Below, piece after piece: positions 41,973 through 50,142 of a stretch of DNA of 64,000 nt. The stretch is from Anaerolineales bacterium. Lineage in GTDB: Bacteria; Chloroflexota; Anaerolineae; Anaerolineales; Villigracilaceae. The stretch is from NCBI GenBank assembly GCA_030018695.1, contig JASEHI010000001.1:1-64000 (forward strand), in the 5' to 3' direction. The position numbers and the translations under genes are program-made. Position 1 is the first letter of the stretch, and each line of letters opens with the position of its first letter. The notes beneath the pieces were generated by a model. That model saw only the letters and a program-made list of their open reading frames with translations. It was not told the DNA's origin and did no database searches.

Positions 41973-42061
41973 CGGGGAGGGCGGGATTCGAACCCGCGGC
42001 TGAGTTTTACCCCAGCACTCACTTAGCAGGCGAGCCCAATCGGCCACTCTGGCACCTCCCC
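41973..42061 (-). tRNA. tRNA-Ser (anticodon GCT)
   Basis: The reverse strand folds as a class II tRNA of 89 nt: acceptor GGGGAGG/CCTCCCC, discriminator G, anticodon stem-loop CTCGCCTGCTAAGTGAG with GCT, a long variable arm, and T-loop GGTTCGAATCC. It reads AGC/AGU codons. No CCA is encoded. Confidence 0.93.
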
Positions 42062-42070
42062 ATGGTTGGT

Positions 42071-42140
42071 TTGAAGGTTTTCAGGTTGACATGTTAACAG
42101 GTTTCTAACTTGTCAACCTGCAAACTTTTCAACTTGCAAC
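42071..42140. repeat. Short-period dyad repeat between two tRNA genes
   Basis: Units like AGGTTGACATGTT and the complement CTTGTCAACCTGCAAAC are arranged as a dyad, as at 9692-9745. It is the only sequence between the tRNA genes. Confidence 0.6.
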
Positions 42141-42146
42141 CCTCAG

Positions 42147-42231
42147 CGGAGGGAGTGGGATTCGAACCCACGGTGGCTTGCGCCACGACGGTTTTCAAGA
42201 CCGTTACCTTAAACCGCTCGGTCATCCCTCC
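42147..42231 (-). tRNA. tRNA-Ser (anticodon TGA)
   Basis: The reverse strand gives an 85-nt class II tRNA: acceptor GGAGGGA/TCCCTCC, discriminator G, anticodon stem-loop ACGGTCTTGAAAACCGT with TGA, a long variable arm (CGTGGCGCAAGCCACCG) and T-loop GGTTCGAATCC. It reads UCA codons. No CCA is encoded. Confidence 0.94.
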
Positions 42232-42409
42232 AAGCGCGAAGATTTTACCATAATTTTCAGGCGCTGCCCCCAAGGTAATGCGAAATTAATTTCGCACTAC
42301 ACCTGGCAGTTTATCACGGCAAATCCCAGCGAGCCGAACTACATACATCGGCAGCACAAACCTAATTCTTGCGCGCCGCGCTTTACGTTTTACGCTTTAC
42401 ATTTTACGT

Positions 42410-42415
42410 TATAAT
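42410..42415 (+). promoter_or_regulatory. -10 box (TATAAT) immediately before miaB
   Basis: A consensus TATAAT ends 7 nt before the ATG at 42423, inside a repeat of the TTTACGTTTTACGCTTTACA type. Transcription would start at or next to the start codon. Confidence 0.5.
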
Positions 42416-42422
42416 ACCGGAC

Positions 42423-43757
42423 ATGAAATATCATATTTGGACCGAAGGTTGTCAAATGAACGTGGCCGACTCGCAACGCCTGGGGTCGGCCCTTGAACGC
42501 CTGGGCTACAGTCATACCGAAACCGCCGAACAAGCCGATATTATCGTTTTAAACACCTGCGTCGTGCGCCAGTCCGCCGAGGACAGAGCCACCGGCCGCC
42601 TGCATTCCCTGCGCCCGCTCAAGAAACGCAACCCCAATCTCATTATCAACCTGATGGGCTGCCTGGTCGGCGTGAAAGGGGATGAGAAACTGCGCGCCCG
42701 ATTTCCTTTCGTGGATGTATTCTCGCCACCCTCCGACCCCGGCCCTTTGATTTCATTTTTGACCCAGTCCGATGCCCGGGCGCTCGAAACGCGCGCGACC
42801 GAGCGCCGCTTCGCCGTTATGGATGGCGACCTGACCCTGCCCGAGCGCGAGCGCGGTAAAACCGTCTCCGTGCATCTTCCCGTTGTACTGGGCTGTTCGC
42901 ACGCCTGTACCTTCTGCATCATCCCTTACAAGCGCGGCGTGGAACGCTCGCGCCCGGTCGGCGAGATCCTACTCGAAGCGCGCGCTCTCGCCGCGCAGGG
43001 CGTGAAAGAAATTACGTTACTCGGCCAAATCGTGGACCGTTACGGCAAAGATATTCCCGACGGCCCCAATCTGGCGGCGTTATTGCGCATTTTGCATGAT
43101 ATCGAAGAGCTGGAACGCATCCGCTTCCTCACCTCGCATCCCAACTATTTCAGCGAAGAGTTGATGGATACTGTCGCCGAACTGCCAAAGGTCATGCCGC
43201 ACATCGAAATCCCCATCCAGGCGGGCGATGACGAAGTTTTAGCAAATATGAAGCGTGGCTACACCAATGCCGATTACCGCCGCGTTGTCGAAAGAATCCG
43301 CGCCCGCATTCCCGGCGTCTCGATTGCCACCGACATTATCATCGGTTTCCCCGGCGAGGGGGAGACGCAGTTCATGCAGACCTACGAATTGCTGGCCGAC
43401 TTGAAACTGGATGTCGCCCATCTGGCGCGTTACTCACCCCGTGAGGGGACGGTCTCCGCACGCCGCATGGCGGATGACGTGCCGGCCGCCGAGAAGATGC
43501 GCCGTTTCCGCGTCCTGGAAGACTTGCAAGAAAAAATCGTCCGGGATATCAATGCCCGCTTTTTGGGCGAAAAGGTGGAAGTATTGTTCGAAGAAAAAGT
43601 CAAAGGCCGCTGGAAGGGCCGCACGCCCACAAACAAGTTGGTGTTTTTAGAATCCGATGACGACCCTTCGACAGGCTCAGGGCAAGTCCTGCGCGGCAAA
43701 GTCCTGCCGGTCACCGTCACATGGACGGGACCGTGGTCCATGCAGGCGCGAATCTGA
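42423..43757 (+). CDS. miaB: tRNA-2-methylthio-N6-dimethylallyladenosine synthase (MiaB)
   Basis: The start at 42423 gives MKYHIWTEGCQMNVADSQRL, with the first cluster cysteines in the N-terminal UPF0004 domain (Cys10, then NTCVVR, and LMGCLVG). The radical SAM motif CSHACTFCIIPYKRG, EITLLGQIVDRYG and a C-terminal TRAM region follow, for 444 residues. It adds a methylthio group to i6A37 of tRNAs. Near the end DDPSTGSGQVL is encoded by the repeat at 43664-43683, inside the TRAM domain. It lies next to two tRNA-Ser genes, one of which reads UCN-type codons and is a natural substrate. Confidence 0.9.
   Translation: MKYHIWTEGCQMNVADSQRLGSALERLGYSHTETAEQADIIVLNTCVVRQSAEDRATGRLHSLRPLKKRNPNLIINLMGCLVGVKGDEKLRARFPFVDVFSPPSDPGPLISFLTQSDARALETRATERRFAVMDGDLTLPERERGKTVSVHLPVVLGCSHACTFCIIPYKRGVERSRPVGEILLEARALAAQGVKEITLLGQIVDRYGKDIPDGPNLAALLRILHDIEELERIRFLTSHPNYFSEELMDTVAELPKVMPHIEIPIQAGDDEVLANMKRGYTNADYRRVVERIRARIPGVSIATDIIIGFPGEGETQFMQTYELLADLKLDVAHLARYSPREGTVSARRMADDVPAAEKMRRFRVLEDLQEKIVRDINARFLGEKVEVLFEEKVKGRWKGRTPTNKLVFLESDDDPSTGSGQVLRGKVLPVTVTWTGPWSMQARI
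43664..43683. repeat. CCCTTCGACAGGCTCAGGG repeat inside miaB
   Basis: Full core of the family, read in frame as DPSTGSGQ in the TRAM domain loop. Confidence 0.8.
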
Positions 43758-43767
43758 CCTAACTCAA

Positions 43768-43796
43768 CCTCCCGCAGGTTCTAAATCTGCGGGAGG
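43768..43796. terminator. Hairpin after miaB
   Basis: CCTCCCGCAG (43768-43777) and CTGCGGGAGG (43787-43796) form a perfect 10-bp stem 10 nt after the miaB stop. There is no T-run after it. Its core (CCCGCAGG) resembles the MITE inner dyad, so it may be repeat-derived. Confidence 0.4.
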
Positions 43797-43811
43797 ATTC
43801 TGTGAGGGAAT

Positions 43812-44018
43812 ATGCTCTCGGAAAAAATCCGCCCGATTGCCATCTGTGTCTGCCAACACAACGAGAAAATCCTCGTGGCTGAAGGCCGCGACAGTAAAAA
43901 GAACCAGACCTTCTACCGTCCACTGGGCGGGACGATCGAGTTCGGTGAGCGCGGCGAGGAGACCGTCCGGCGCGAATTTGTGGAAGTTTCCATACCTGCC
44001 GGCGTAGATGGCGGGTAA
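43812..44018 (+). pseudogene. Truncated NUDIX hydrolase
   Basis: The frame starts MLSEKIRPIAICVCQHNEKI and reaches the NUDIX box GGTIEFGERGEETVRREFVE, then stops inside a palindromic repeat (GGCGGGTAAGAAACCCGCC) instead of completing the box and the second half of the fold. A CGAAGGCCTACCCGG repeat follows. The gene was cut by repeat insertion or deletion. Confidence 0.7.
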
Positions 44019-44050
44019 GAAACCCGCCCTACGATAACCACGATTTACTG

Positions 44051-44069
44051 CCGAAGGCCTACCCGGTGG
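44051..44069. repeat. GCCGAAGGCCTACCCGG repeat after the NUDIX remnant
   Basis: Another copy of the palindromic family seen at 3474 and 46128, here in the gap before the Flp pilin gene. Confidence 0.6.
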
Positions 44070-44086
44070 TGCTACCCAGAATTGGC

Positions 44087-44239
44087 TCATTGGGGAAATA
44101 TACTGTTTATCGTGCTGTACATGTTTGCAACGATCGGGCCAAGCAAGGCAACAACAGCAATAACGACGAGGACTACCAAGAGAATAAGGAACGCATACTC
44201 GACCAATCCCTGGCCGCGCTCTCTGGCATAACTCAGCAT
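44087..44239 (-). CDS. Flp/Fap-type pilin
   Basis: I use the ATG at 44239 because AGGAGGTGAGCAAG precedes it; the longer frame upstream adds non-homologous residues. The 50-residue product MLSYARERGQGLVEYAFLIL, then LVVLVVIAVVALLGPIVANM, is a class IVb pilin: short basic leader, cleavage at G-Q or nearby with E+5 (GQGLVEYA), and one hydrophobic helix. It is the subunit of a tight-adherence pilus. No tad genes are in the window. Confidence 0.85.
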   Translation of the reverse strand: MLSYARERGQGLVEYAFLILLVVLVVIAVVALLGPIVANMYSTINSIFPQ

Positions 44240-44303
44240 CTTGCTCACCTCCTTTCCATCCGGCTTTCGCCAATCGCTCCCGAGGACACTCATTTTTCCC
44301 ATT

Positions 44304-45020
44304 TTATTGAGCAATTACCTTTTCTTGTTCGTATTTACAAATTGGGCCGAGCGGACAGGCCAGGCAATTGGGCTTGCGCGCCGTACAGAGCTCACGCCCC
44401 AAACGGATGATATTCAAGTGAGCGGCGTAATATGTTTCGGGCGGAAACAGTCCTTCCAGATGTTTATGCGCCTGCTCGACAGTCATCCTCTCCGGGAGCA
44501 GGCCAATGCGCCCCGTCACGCGATAAATGTGCGTATCCACCGGAAAAGCCAGGCGGCCCAGCGAGAAGAGCAACAGGATGGCGGCTGTTTTCGGGCCAAC
44601 GCCTTTGAACTTGGTCAGCCAGGCGCGGGCTTCTTCGAGCGGCAGGTCAGCCAGAAAGTTCAAATCCAACCTGCCGCGTTCGGCGGTGATCTTGCGCAGC
44701 ACGGCCTGGATGCGCGGACCTTTCTGGTTGGCCAGCCCGGCCGGGCGGATGGCCTCGATAACGGCACCAGGTTCGGCGTCGCGCGCCGCTTCCCAGTTCG
44801 GAAAGCGCGCCTTCAACGCCTGGAAGGCGCGGTCGCGGTTGGCGTCGTTGGTATTTTGCGAAAGGATGGTCGAGACCAGTTCGTCCAGCGGCGGCAGAGG
44901 ATTGCGCCAGGTCGGCTGTCCATGCGCAGCACCCTTCGGCAAGCTCAGGGCAGCGCCTACTCGGTAAAAAGAAAGCAGGCGCTGCTGCACCTCTCTCGCC
45001 AGAGCGGATAAATCGGTCAT
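44304..45020 (-). CDS. nth: Endonuclease III (base excision DNA glycosylase)
   Basis: The 238-residue protein has the helix-hairpin-helix LTKFKGVGPKTAAILLLFSLG, catalytic region AFPVDTHIYRVTGRIGLLP and a C-terminal [4Fe-4S] site with spacing C-x6-C-x2-C-x5-C (CTARKPNCLACPLGPIC). It removes oxidised pyrimidines and nicks abasic sites. The conserved Lys is replaced in context by KFKGVGPK, which may hold the catalytic Lys or a related one. AALSLPKGAAHGQ near the N-terminus comes from an in-frame repeat. Its start overlaps the asparaginase stop by four bases. Confidence 0.88.
   Translation of the reverse strand: MTDLSALAREVQQRLLSFYRVGAALSLPKGAAHGQPTWRNPLPPLDELVSTILSQNTNDANRDRAFQALKARFPNWEAARDAEPGAVIEAIRPAGLANQKGPRIQAVLRKITAERGRLDLNFLADLPLEEARAWLTKFKGVGPKTAAILLLFSLGRLAFPVDTHIYRVTGRIGLLPERMTVEQAHKHLEGLFPPETYYAAHLNIIRLGRELCTARKPNCLACPLGPICKYEQEKVIAQ
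44924..44964. repeat. Full-length CCCTTCGGCAAGCTCAGGG repeat unit inside nth
   Basis: The unit runs GCGCAGCACCCTTCGGCAAG, then CTCAGGGCAGCGCCTACTCG. In frame it gives VGAALSLPKGAAHG. Confidence 0.75.
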
Positions 45021-46108
45021 GCCGGCAACGCTTCTTTTTCCCGCTCCAAAGTAAAGGCCGGGCGGCTCTCGCCGACGACCAGTTTGCGCCAGTTGGTGAC
45101 CGCTTTGTGCGGGCCAAACTCGGCCAACGCTTCCAGTTCTTTGTCCGAGATTGCGCCGAGCTGTTTGAGCAGCTCCAGCCCCACCGCCGGGCGGACGCGG
45201 TTATACGTCGCACCATCCGGTTTACGCACCGGGAGATCGCCGTCGGCAATCTTGAGCGCAATGCCAACGCCGGGCGAATCCGCACCCAGTGCGCCGGCCA
45301 TGATCCCCATCAACAGGTAACCTTCCGCGCCGCCTTTGGAGATAAGCCTCCCGCTGCAAACTTCCATCAGGCGCGTGTCGAAGCGCCCCGGCCCTGCGAT
45401 CATATCGGGATGGGCCATCATGGCGGCTGTGATGCGGCGGCAGGCTGTTGAGCGCTCGACCGACAAGCCGCGCGGGTCGCACAGGTGGGCAAAACCCAGC
45501 GCGGCGTTATAAAGCGGCAGCGCGAAGTTCGGCGCTGAACAACCATCAATTCCAATTTCAAGCTGGGCTTTGGAAATGCCGCACATCTCGGAGACAGTTT
45601 TCAAAATGGTCTGCTGGATGGGTTGCTCAGGGTTTGTGTAATCCGCGATCGGCAGGCCGCGCATGCGGGCATGCGCCAACATGCCGGTGTGTTTGCCTGA
45701 ACAATTATGCCGGTTGGGGGTCGGGACTTCGCCGCGCGCTTTCATCGCCTCTGCGGTCAACAGATGATAGGACGGGTGCACGCCGCAGAGCAGGTCGCTT
45801 TCCTGAACCCCAACTTTGGCTTGCAGGCCCTGCACTACCGCGAGATGCTCATCCATGCCATCGTGAGAGCCGCAAATGATGGCGATCTCTTTGGATGTCA
45901 GGTGAAAGACATTGTCCCCGCCACGCTCGATGAGCGGCAAAGCCTGCAAGGGTTTGGCGCTGGAGCGCATAAAAGCGACGGCGCCCGGCTCACCATACCA
46001 GGCAAGCAGGCGGCCGGTGGCATCAACCACAGCAGCCGCCCCAAAATGGATCGATTCGACAATCCTGCCGCGGGTCAGCTCAAAGATGGGTTGGTAAGAT
46101 CCAGACAC
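45017..46108 (-). CDS. Asparaginase (Rhizobium etli-type, asparaginase II family)
   Basis: The 363-residue protein starts MSGSYQPIFELTRGRIVESI and contains FMRSSAKPLQALPLIE (Ser-Ser and Lys of the active site), IAIICGSHDGMDEHL, PNRHNCSGKHTGMLAHAR (Cys zinc-site region) and IGIDGCSAPNFALPLYNAAL. These match the AnsA/ReAIV-like asparaginase II family rather than the classic type I/II enzymes. It hydrolyses asparagine to aspartate and ammonia. It ends four bases into nth, so the two are coupled. Confidence 0.87.
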   Translation of the reverse strand: MSGSYQPIFELTRGRIVESIHFGAAAVVDATGRLLAWYGEPGAVAFMRSSAKPLQALPLIERGGDNVFHLTSKEIAIICGSHDGMDEHLAVVQGLQAKVGVQESDLLCGVHPSYHLLTAEAMKARGEVPTPNRHNCSGKHTGMLAHARMRGLPIADYTNPEQPIQQTILKTVSEMCGISKAQLEIGIDGCSAPNFALPLYNAALGFAHLCDPRGLSVERSTACRRITAAMMAHPDMIAGPGRFDTRLMEVCSGRLISKGGAEGYLLMGIMAGALGADSPGVGIALKIADGDLPVRKPDGATYNRVRPAVGLELLKQLGAISDKELEALAEFGPHKAVTNWRKLVVGESRPAFTLEREKEALPA

Positions 46109-46127
46109 AGAAATGTTTGCTCCTCAC

Positions 46128-46146
46128 TTGCCGAAGGCCTACTCGG
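46128..46146. repeat. GCCGAAGGCCTACTCGGC repeat between two minus-strand genes
   Basis: A near-perfect palindrome in the 39-bp gap between asparaginase and MBL-like genes. Confidence 0.65.
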
Positions 46147-46147
46147 C

Positions 46148-47110
46148 TCACTCGGCGGCAATATTCGTCGGGCGGTAGTGGCGCAGGTAGTATTGATTTA
46201 GACCATAGCGCAAGCGTTGGGCGTATTGGCGCTGGAGATCGTTGGGGATAGTAAAACCGGAAAGCAGCGGCGCGATCAGCTTTTCGATCTCTTCCGGGGG
46301 GGATACCTTCTGAGCAGCACTCTTCGATGAACTCACACCGTCCCGGCCGTCTCGCCCCGGCGGGCCGGGTCTCGCGGCCCGAACGGGGTGTCCTTCCGGG
46401 AGGGCATCGCCTACTCGGTCAGCCAGTTTATCCAGCTTGTCCAAAATATGCTTAAGATATTCCACCTGAGCGCGGATGACTTCCACCGCCGCCAACCCGC
46501 CGCGACCACTGACCACCAGCCAGCCACGATAAGCCGGGGAGAGCAATAATTTCAACGCCTCAATCCAGGCTGGCAAGTCGGCGCTGGCCAGGAAGGGCGG
46601 TTGGTTGAGAACAAGGGTGTCTCCAACAAAGACCACCTTAGACTCCGGCAAAATGACCCACGCCGCCCCAACGCCAGGCCCCGGATGGTGTTCCAACAGG
46701 ACGGATGTCCCACCCCAGTGGATCGTCATTGCATGGCTGAAAGAAATCTCGGGCGGCGCCCAGCGAACATTGCCCAGGCCTTGAATTGTCTCCCAATCCG
46801 CACCGGTCTCGTCTCCCTGCGTCTTGAAGGTGCTGGGACGGTTACGGAAAACCTGGGTTGCTTTTTCCTGGGCGACCACGGTGCAGTCCATCGAGCGGGC
46901 GCCCAGCGTGCGATCTGGATGAGCATCCAGGTTGACCAGCAACCGATCCGAGCTTCCACCCAGGTTGAGCAGGGCCGCGCGCCAGGAGCGCACGTCCTCC
47001 GGCGAGGGCGGGGCATCCACCTGGATCAATCCATGCGGCAGGCGGATGGCGCCCAAAGTCACACCCATGTATTGGTTTTCTATATATACATCCTCGGCGA
47101 TGGCTTGCAT
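46148..47110 (-). CDS. Metallo-beta-lactamase-fold protein with altered metal motif and repeat insertion
   Basis: The 320-residue protein has the MBL core pattern (MQAIAEDVYIENQYMGVTLG, LIQVDAPPSPEDV, NLDAHPDRTLGA, VLLEHHPGPGVGAAWVILP, VVFVGDTLV). The usual HxHxDH is replaced by N-L-D-A-H-P-D-R, so metal binding may be changed or reduced. A Gly/Arg/Pro-rich stretch (RAARPGPPGRDGRDGVSSS) comes from a repeat at 46309-46419, in frame. Substrate is unknown. It is downstream of the sensor kinase gene. Confidence 0.7.
   Translation of the reverse strand: MQAIAEDVYIENQYMGVTLGAIRLPHGLIQVDAPPSPEDVRSWRAALLNLGGSSDRLLVNLDAHPDRTLGARSMDCTVVAQEKATQVFRNRPSTFKTQGDETGADWETIQGLGNVRWAPPEISFSHAMTIHWGGTSVLLEHHPGPGVGAAWVILPESKVVFVGDTLVLNQPPFLASADLPAWIEALKLLLSPAYRGWLVVSGRGGLAAVEVIRAQVEYLKHILDKLDKLADRVGDALPEGHPVRAARPGPPGRDGRDGVSSSKSAAQKVSPPEEIEKLIAPLLSGFTIPNDLQRQYAQRLRYGLNQYYLRHYRPTNIAAE
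46309..46419. repeat. Composite repeat insertion in the MBL-like gene
   Basis: The two ends match the family core (AGCACTCTTCGATGAACTCA and GCATCGCCTACTCGGTCAG). The middle is a separate GC-rich palindromic segment (CGGGCCGGGTCTCGCGGCCCG), as in MITE copy 3 at 62780-62825. Confidence 0.6.
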
Positions 47111-47132
47111 AATAACTCCTCAAATGGACTCT

Positions 47133-49271
47133 CTATTTATCCTTTTTGACGGGCAGCGTAAACACAAAACGCGCCCCTTGTCCGGATGTGCTTTCGACCC
47201 AGATGCGCCCGCCGTGACCCTGGACGGCTAACCGGCAGAAGGCCAACCCGACTCCCAATCCGCTGGGCGAATCTTTCCCCTTCAGGCGGGTGAACTTGTC
47301 AAAGATGCGCTCCTGATCGGCGACGGGGATGCCGGGACCATTATCCTGGATCCACGCCTGAATCCAATCCCCATCCGGCTTGGCGCCCATCTCGATCTTG
47401 CCGCCTTGGGGCGTGTACTTGGAGGCGTTCTCCAATAAGTTGATCAATACCCGGCGGATCATATCCGTATCCACGAACACGGGCGGGAGTCTTGCCGCCA
47501 AATCGTTGAACAGAGACTGGCGGCGGTTATCCGTTATCGGGCGGACGGCATCGAAGGCTTCTTCCAAAATCTCGCTGAACGCAATGGATTGTTTCTCGCT
47601 CACCGGCTGTCCGGATTCGAGCCGGTTGACATCCAACAGTGAGCTAATCAAGCGTTGAATGCGCGCCGTAGAACGGCGGGCAATCGTCATGACAGATTGC
47701 GCCACTTCACTGTCCTCTGGAGGTAATACCGTTGAAAGCACGTCCAGGCTGGAGATGATGTTCGCCAGCGGAGAGCGCAGGTCGTGGTAGATCATCGCGG
47801 TCAGGTCATCCCGCAGATTGTCCAGGTGCTTGCGTTCGGTAATGTCGCGCAGGATCCACTGCAACAATTCCTTGGTTGTCGAGTTTATCGAGACACTGTC
47901 TTCGAACACTACCTTGCGGACGTAAACCTGGATCGGGATTTCCTGCCCGGCTTTGCTTTTCAAAACCGATTCGTAAGCGCAGGTTTTGCCAGCTTTCAGG
48001 CTTTCGCTGTCTGCACCCTTTTCAGTCTGGTTGAGCAGATGTAAATCACCCATGCTCATTTCATGCAACTGTTGAGCAGCATAGCCACTGATATTAACCG
48101 CCTGGTGGTTCGCCTCCAGGATCTTCCCATCCCAATTGGTGAGCAGAATGGGATCAATGCTATCCTCGAACAATTCGCGATAACGCTGGTGGGCGGATTG
48201 CAGACGTTCGAAGAGCTGTGCATGTTGGATGTTCGATCCGGCCAAACTGCTGATGCCGGTCAGCACCAGCAAGGCATCCGGGTCGAAGGTTCCCGAAACG
48301 GGATTTATGGCTTCCAAGACGCCGATCACTCGCCCCTGTGCATAAATCGGGGCAGCCGAGAGGGCCTTTACTTCCATTCCTGCCGAGTAGGCATTGCCCT
48401 GAGCCTGTCGAAGGGTGCTGCGCAGGAATTGATCAACCCCGGGCAGGAAGCGCTTGTCTGCGGACACATCCGGGAGGATGACACCCTGCCCCTCGCTCGC
48501 CACCCAGCCGAGGATACCCTGCCCGGCGGGAATACTTTTACCGATAACGCTTTCCGATTGCTTGCCATTGGCAGCCTTGAAAACGAGGCTGCCCTCTGGC
48601 TCGATCAAGGCTATCGCCACCGTCTCGACCTGCAACGCCTTAATAATCTCGCTGAGGATGCGCTGCAGAACCTCGTCCAGGCGCAGCGTAAGGTTAATAG
48701 TCGCGGCGCTGGTAGCCAGGGAGGTCATCACGCGCGCCTGACGTTGACTCTCGGCGTAGAGGCGGGCGTTCAGCACGGCGATACCAGCCTGGTCTGCAAT
48801 GGCCTGCATCAAGCTGAAGTGTTCATCGTTATAGGCTCCCGGCGTCGGGTGGACGAGGGTCAGCACCCCAACCGGTCGTTCGCGCGCCATGAGCGGAACG
48901 CAGATGGCAGATTTCGCTCCACTGCGCTCGGCGGCATCGTCCGGGCGGCGCAGCCAGCGCTCATCCTGGCTGGTATCCGAGACCAAGGCAGCCTGTCGCT
49001 GGCGCAACACCCAGCCGGCCAGGCCGCGTTCCACTATTTCCCGAAGTTGCTGCGTGGTGTGATCGAGAATCCGCTTCCCGATGACAATAGCCGCCTCCAC
49101 CGGTTTACCGTTGTCGTCCAGAACGACGATACTGCCGCGCTCGCCGCCGGCATACTTGAGCGACTGGAACAATACCCGTTGCAGCACCGTGTGCAAGTCT
49201 AATGCTGAGGCCAGCTCACGGTTGACATTGTAGAGTAGCTCAAGGGATGAACGCAACTCGTCGTCCGGCAT
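47133..49271 (-). CDS. Sensor histidine kinase with GAF and PAS domains
   Basis: The 712-residue protein has two GAF domains (about 20-165 and 185-345; e.g. GSIVVLDDNGKPVEAAIVIG, KSAICVPLMARERPVGVLTLV), a PAS domain (RELFEDSIDPILLTNWDG), then HisKA (H-box MIYHDLRSPLANIISSLDVL, near residue 495) and HATPase (NLLENASKYTP, DNGPGIP, GLGVGLAFC). No transmembrane segment is seen, so it is cytosolic. No response regulator is adjacent, so it is an orphan. In the second GAF, FLRSTLRQAQGNAYSAGME comes from an in-frame repeat. Confidence 0.9.
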   Translation of the reverse strand: MPDDELRSSLELLYNVNRELASALDLHTVLQRVLFQSLKYAGGERGSIVVLDDNGKPVEAAIVIGKRILDHTTQQLREIVERGLAGWVLRQRQAALVSDTSQDERWLRRPDDAAERSGAKSAICVPLMARERPVGVLTLVHPTPGAYNDEHFSLMQAIADQAGIAVLNARLYAESQRQARVMTSLATSAATINLTLRLDEVLQRILSEIIKALQVETVAIALIEPEGSLVFKAANGKQSESVIGKSIPAGQGILGWVASEGQGVILPDVSADKRFLPGVDQFLRSTLRQAQGNAYSAGMEVKALSAAPIYAQGRVIGVLEAINPVSGTFDPDALLVLTGISSLAGSNIQHAQLFERLQSAHQRYRELFEDSIDPILLTNWDGKILEANHQAVNISGYAAQQLHEMSMGDLHLLNQTEKGADSESLKAGKTCAYESVLKSKAGQEIPIQVYVRKVVFEDSVSINSTTKELLQWILRDITERKHLDNLRDDLTAMIYHDLRSPLANIISSLDVLSTVLPPEDSEVAQSVMTIARRSTARIQRLISSLLDVNRLESGQPVSEKQSIAFSEILEEAFDAVRPITDNRRQSLFNDLAARLPPVFVDTDMIRRVLINLLENASKYTPQGGKIEMGAKPDGDWIQAWIQDNGPGIPVADQERIFDKFTRLKGKDSPSGLGVGLAFCRLAVQGHGGRIWVESTSGQGARFVFTLPVKKDK
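48381..48424. repeat. Full-length repeat unit (TGCCCTGAGCCTGTCGAAGG) inside the histidine kinase gene
   Basis: The unit reads TGCCGAGTAGGCATTGCCCT and then GAGCCTGTCGAAGGGTGCTG, in reverse orientation to that in nth. It lies in a GAF-domain loop and keeps frame. Confidence 0.75.
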
Positions 49272-49624
49272 ATTCTCATCTGTCCTGTCTGGACTTCAAT
49301 CCAATCCCAATGTCTGGCAGCTTGTCGGAGAACCCCTTGTAGGGCAGGTTCCATACCTGCCGACAGGGGTGGCGGCTACCGAAGGCCTACTCGGTGGAAA
49401 GCCGCCCTACAGGTCCTCTCTCCGACAAACTTCTAGTGAAGAAAATAACTTGCTCATTTATATAAAGTATAGCACAATTGCCCCAATTCTTAGAATCCAG
49501 GCCAAAGTGTGGCATACTCTGGCCGGTTTGGTACACATCACGGTGAGCGAAAACAACGCGCGCCGCTACGCGGCCTGTCTGAAGACTCTAAAGGGTAATG
49601 TTACAATGTTACAATTACCCCGCT
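49272..49624. other. 353-bp gap with a composite palindromic repeat and a candidate -10 box
   Basis: At about 49332-49425 lies a compound repeat: CCTTGTAGGGCAGGTTCC, GACAGGGGTGGCGGCTACCG, AAGGCCTACTCGG and CCGCCCTACAGG, partly self-complementary. Further on is AT-rich sequence. TTACAATT lies a few bases before the NYN gene start. No gene is seen in the remainder. Confidence 0.6.
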
Positions 49625-50095
49625 ATGCCTTACCTGATTGACGGTCACAACCTGATCCCCAAACTCGGCCTGCGCCTGGATGCCATTGACGACGAACTGG
49701 CGCTGGTCACGCGCCTGCAGCAATTTTGCCGCTTGCGCCGCGTCCAGGTGGAAGTTTATTTCGACGGCGCGCCGCCGGGGCAGCCCACCAGGCGCAAGTT
49801 CGGCGCAGTGACCGCTTACTTTGTCCGTAAGGCATCCAGCGCCGACGCGGCTATCGAGAGCCGGCTGGAAAAACTGGGCAAGGCCGCCCGCAATTGGAGC
49901 GTCGTCAGTTCAGATCATCGCGTGCAGAATGCAGCCCGGGCCGTTCATGCCCAAGTCATTTCGGCGGAGGAGTTCGCCCGGTTGGTCATGTCTGCTCAAG
50001 CTGCGACCGCCGCGACACCAAGAACTGATCCTGGCCTCGGCCCAGAGGAAGTGGATGCGTGGCTGGCCCTTTTTGAGGAGCGGAAAAGGGGGTAA
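49625..50095 (+). CDS. NYN-domain (YacP-like) RNase family protein
   Basis: From the ATG at 49625 the 156-residue product reads MPYLIDGHNLIPKLGLRLDA, with DGHN and EVYFDGAPPGQ as the acidic metal-site motifs, then SSADAAIESRLEKLG and WSVVSSDHRVQNAARAVHAQ. This matches the NYN (PIN-like) nuclease domain of YacP-type proteins, thought to process RNA. The ORF can be extended upstream by nine codons without a better start; a TACAAT box ends a few bases before the chosen ATG, so the transcript may be leaderless. Confidence 0.8.
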   Translation: MPYLIDGHNLIPKLGLRLDAIDDELALVTRLQQFCRLRRVQVEVYFDGAPPGQPTRRKFGAVTAYFVRKASSADAAIESRLEKLGKAARNWSVVSSDHRVQNAARAVHAQVISAEEFARLVMSAQAATAATPRTDPGLGPEEVDAWLALFEERKRG

Positions 50096-50130
50096 GTTAA
50101 TCAGATCAGGCGCACGAAGAGACACGCAGG

Positions 50131-50136
50131 TATAAT
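50131..50136 (+). promoter_or_regulatory. -10 box (TATAAT) of the deacetylase gene
   Basis: Perfect TATAAT six bases before the ATG at 50143, leaving no room for a ribosome binding site. Confidence 0.55.
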
Positions 50137-50142
50137 TACTGT

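Noticed and set aside
48063..49202. 379-residue open frame opposite the sensor kinase
   Set aside because: Antisense of GAF domains in a high-GC gene; composition atypical.
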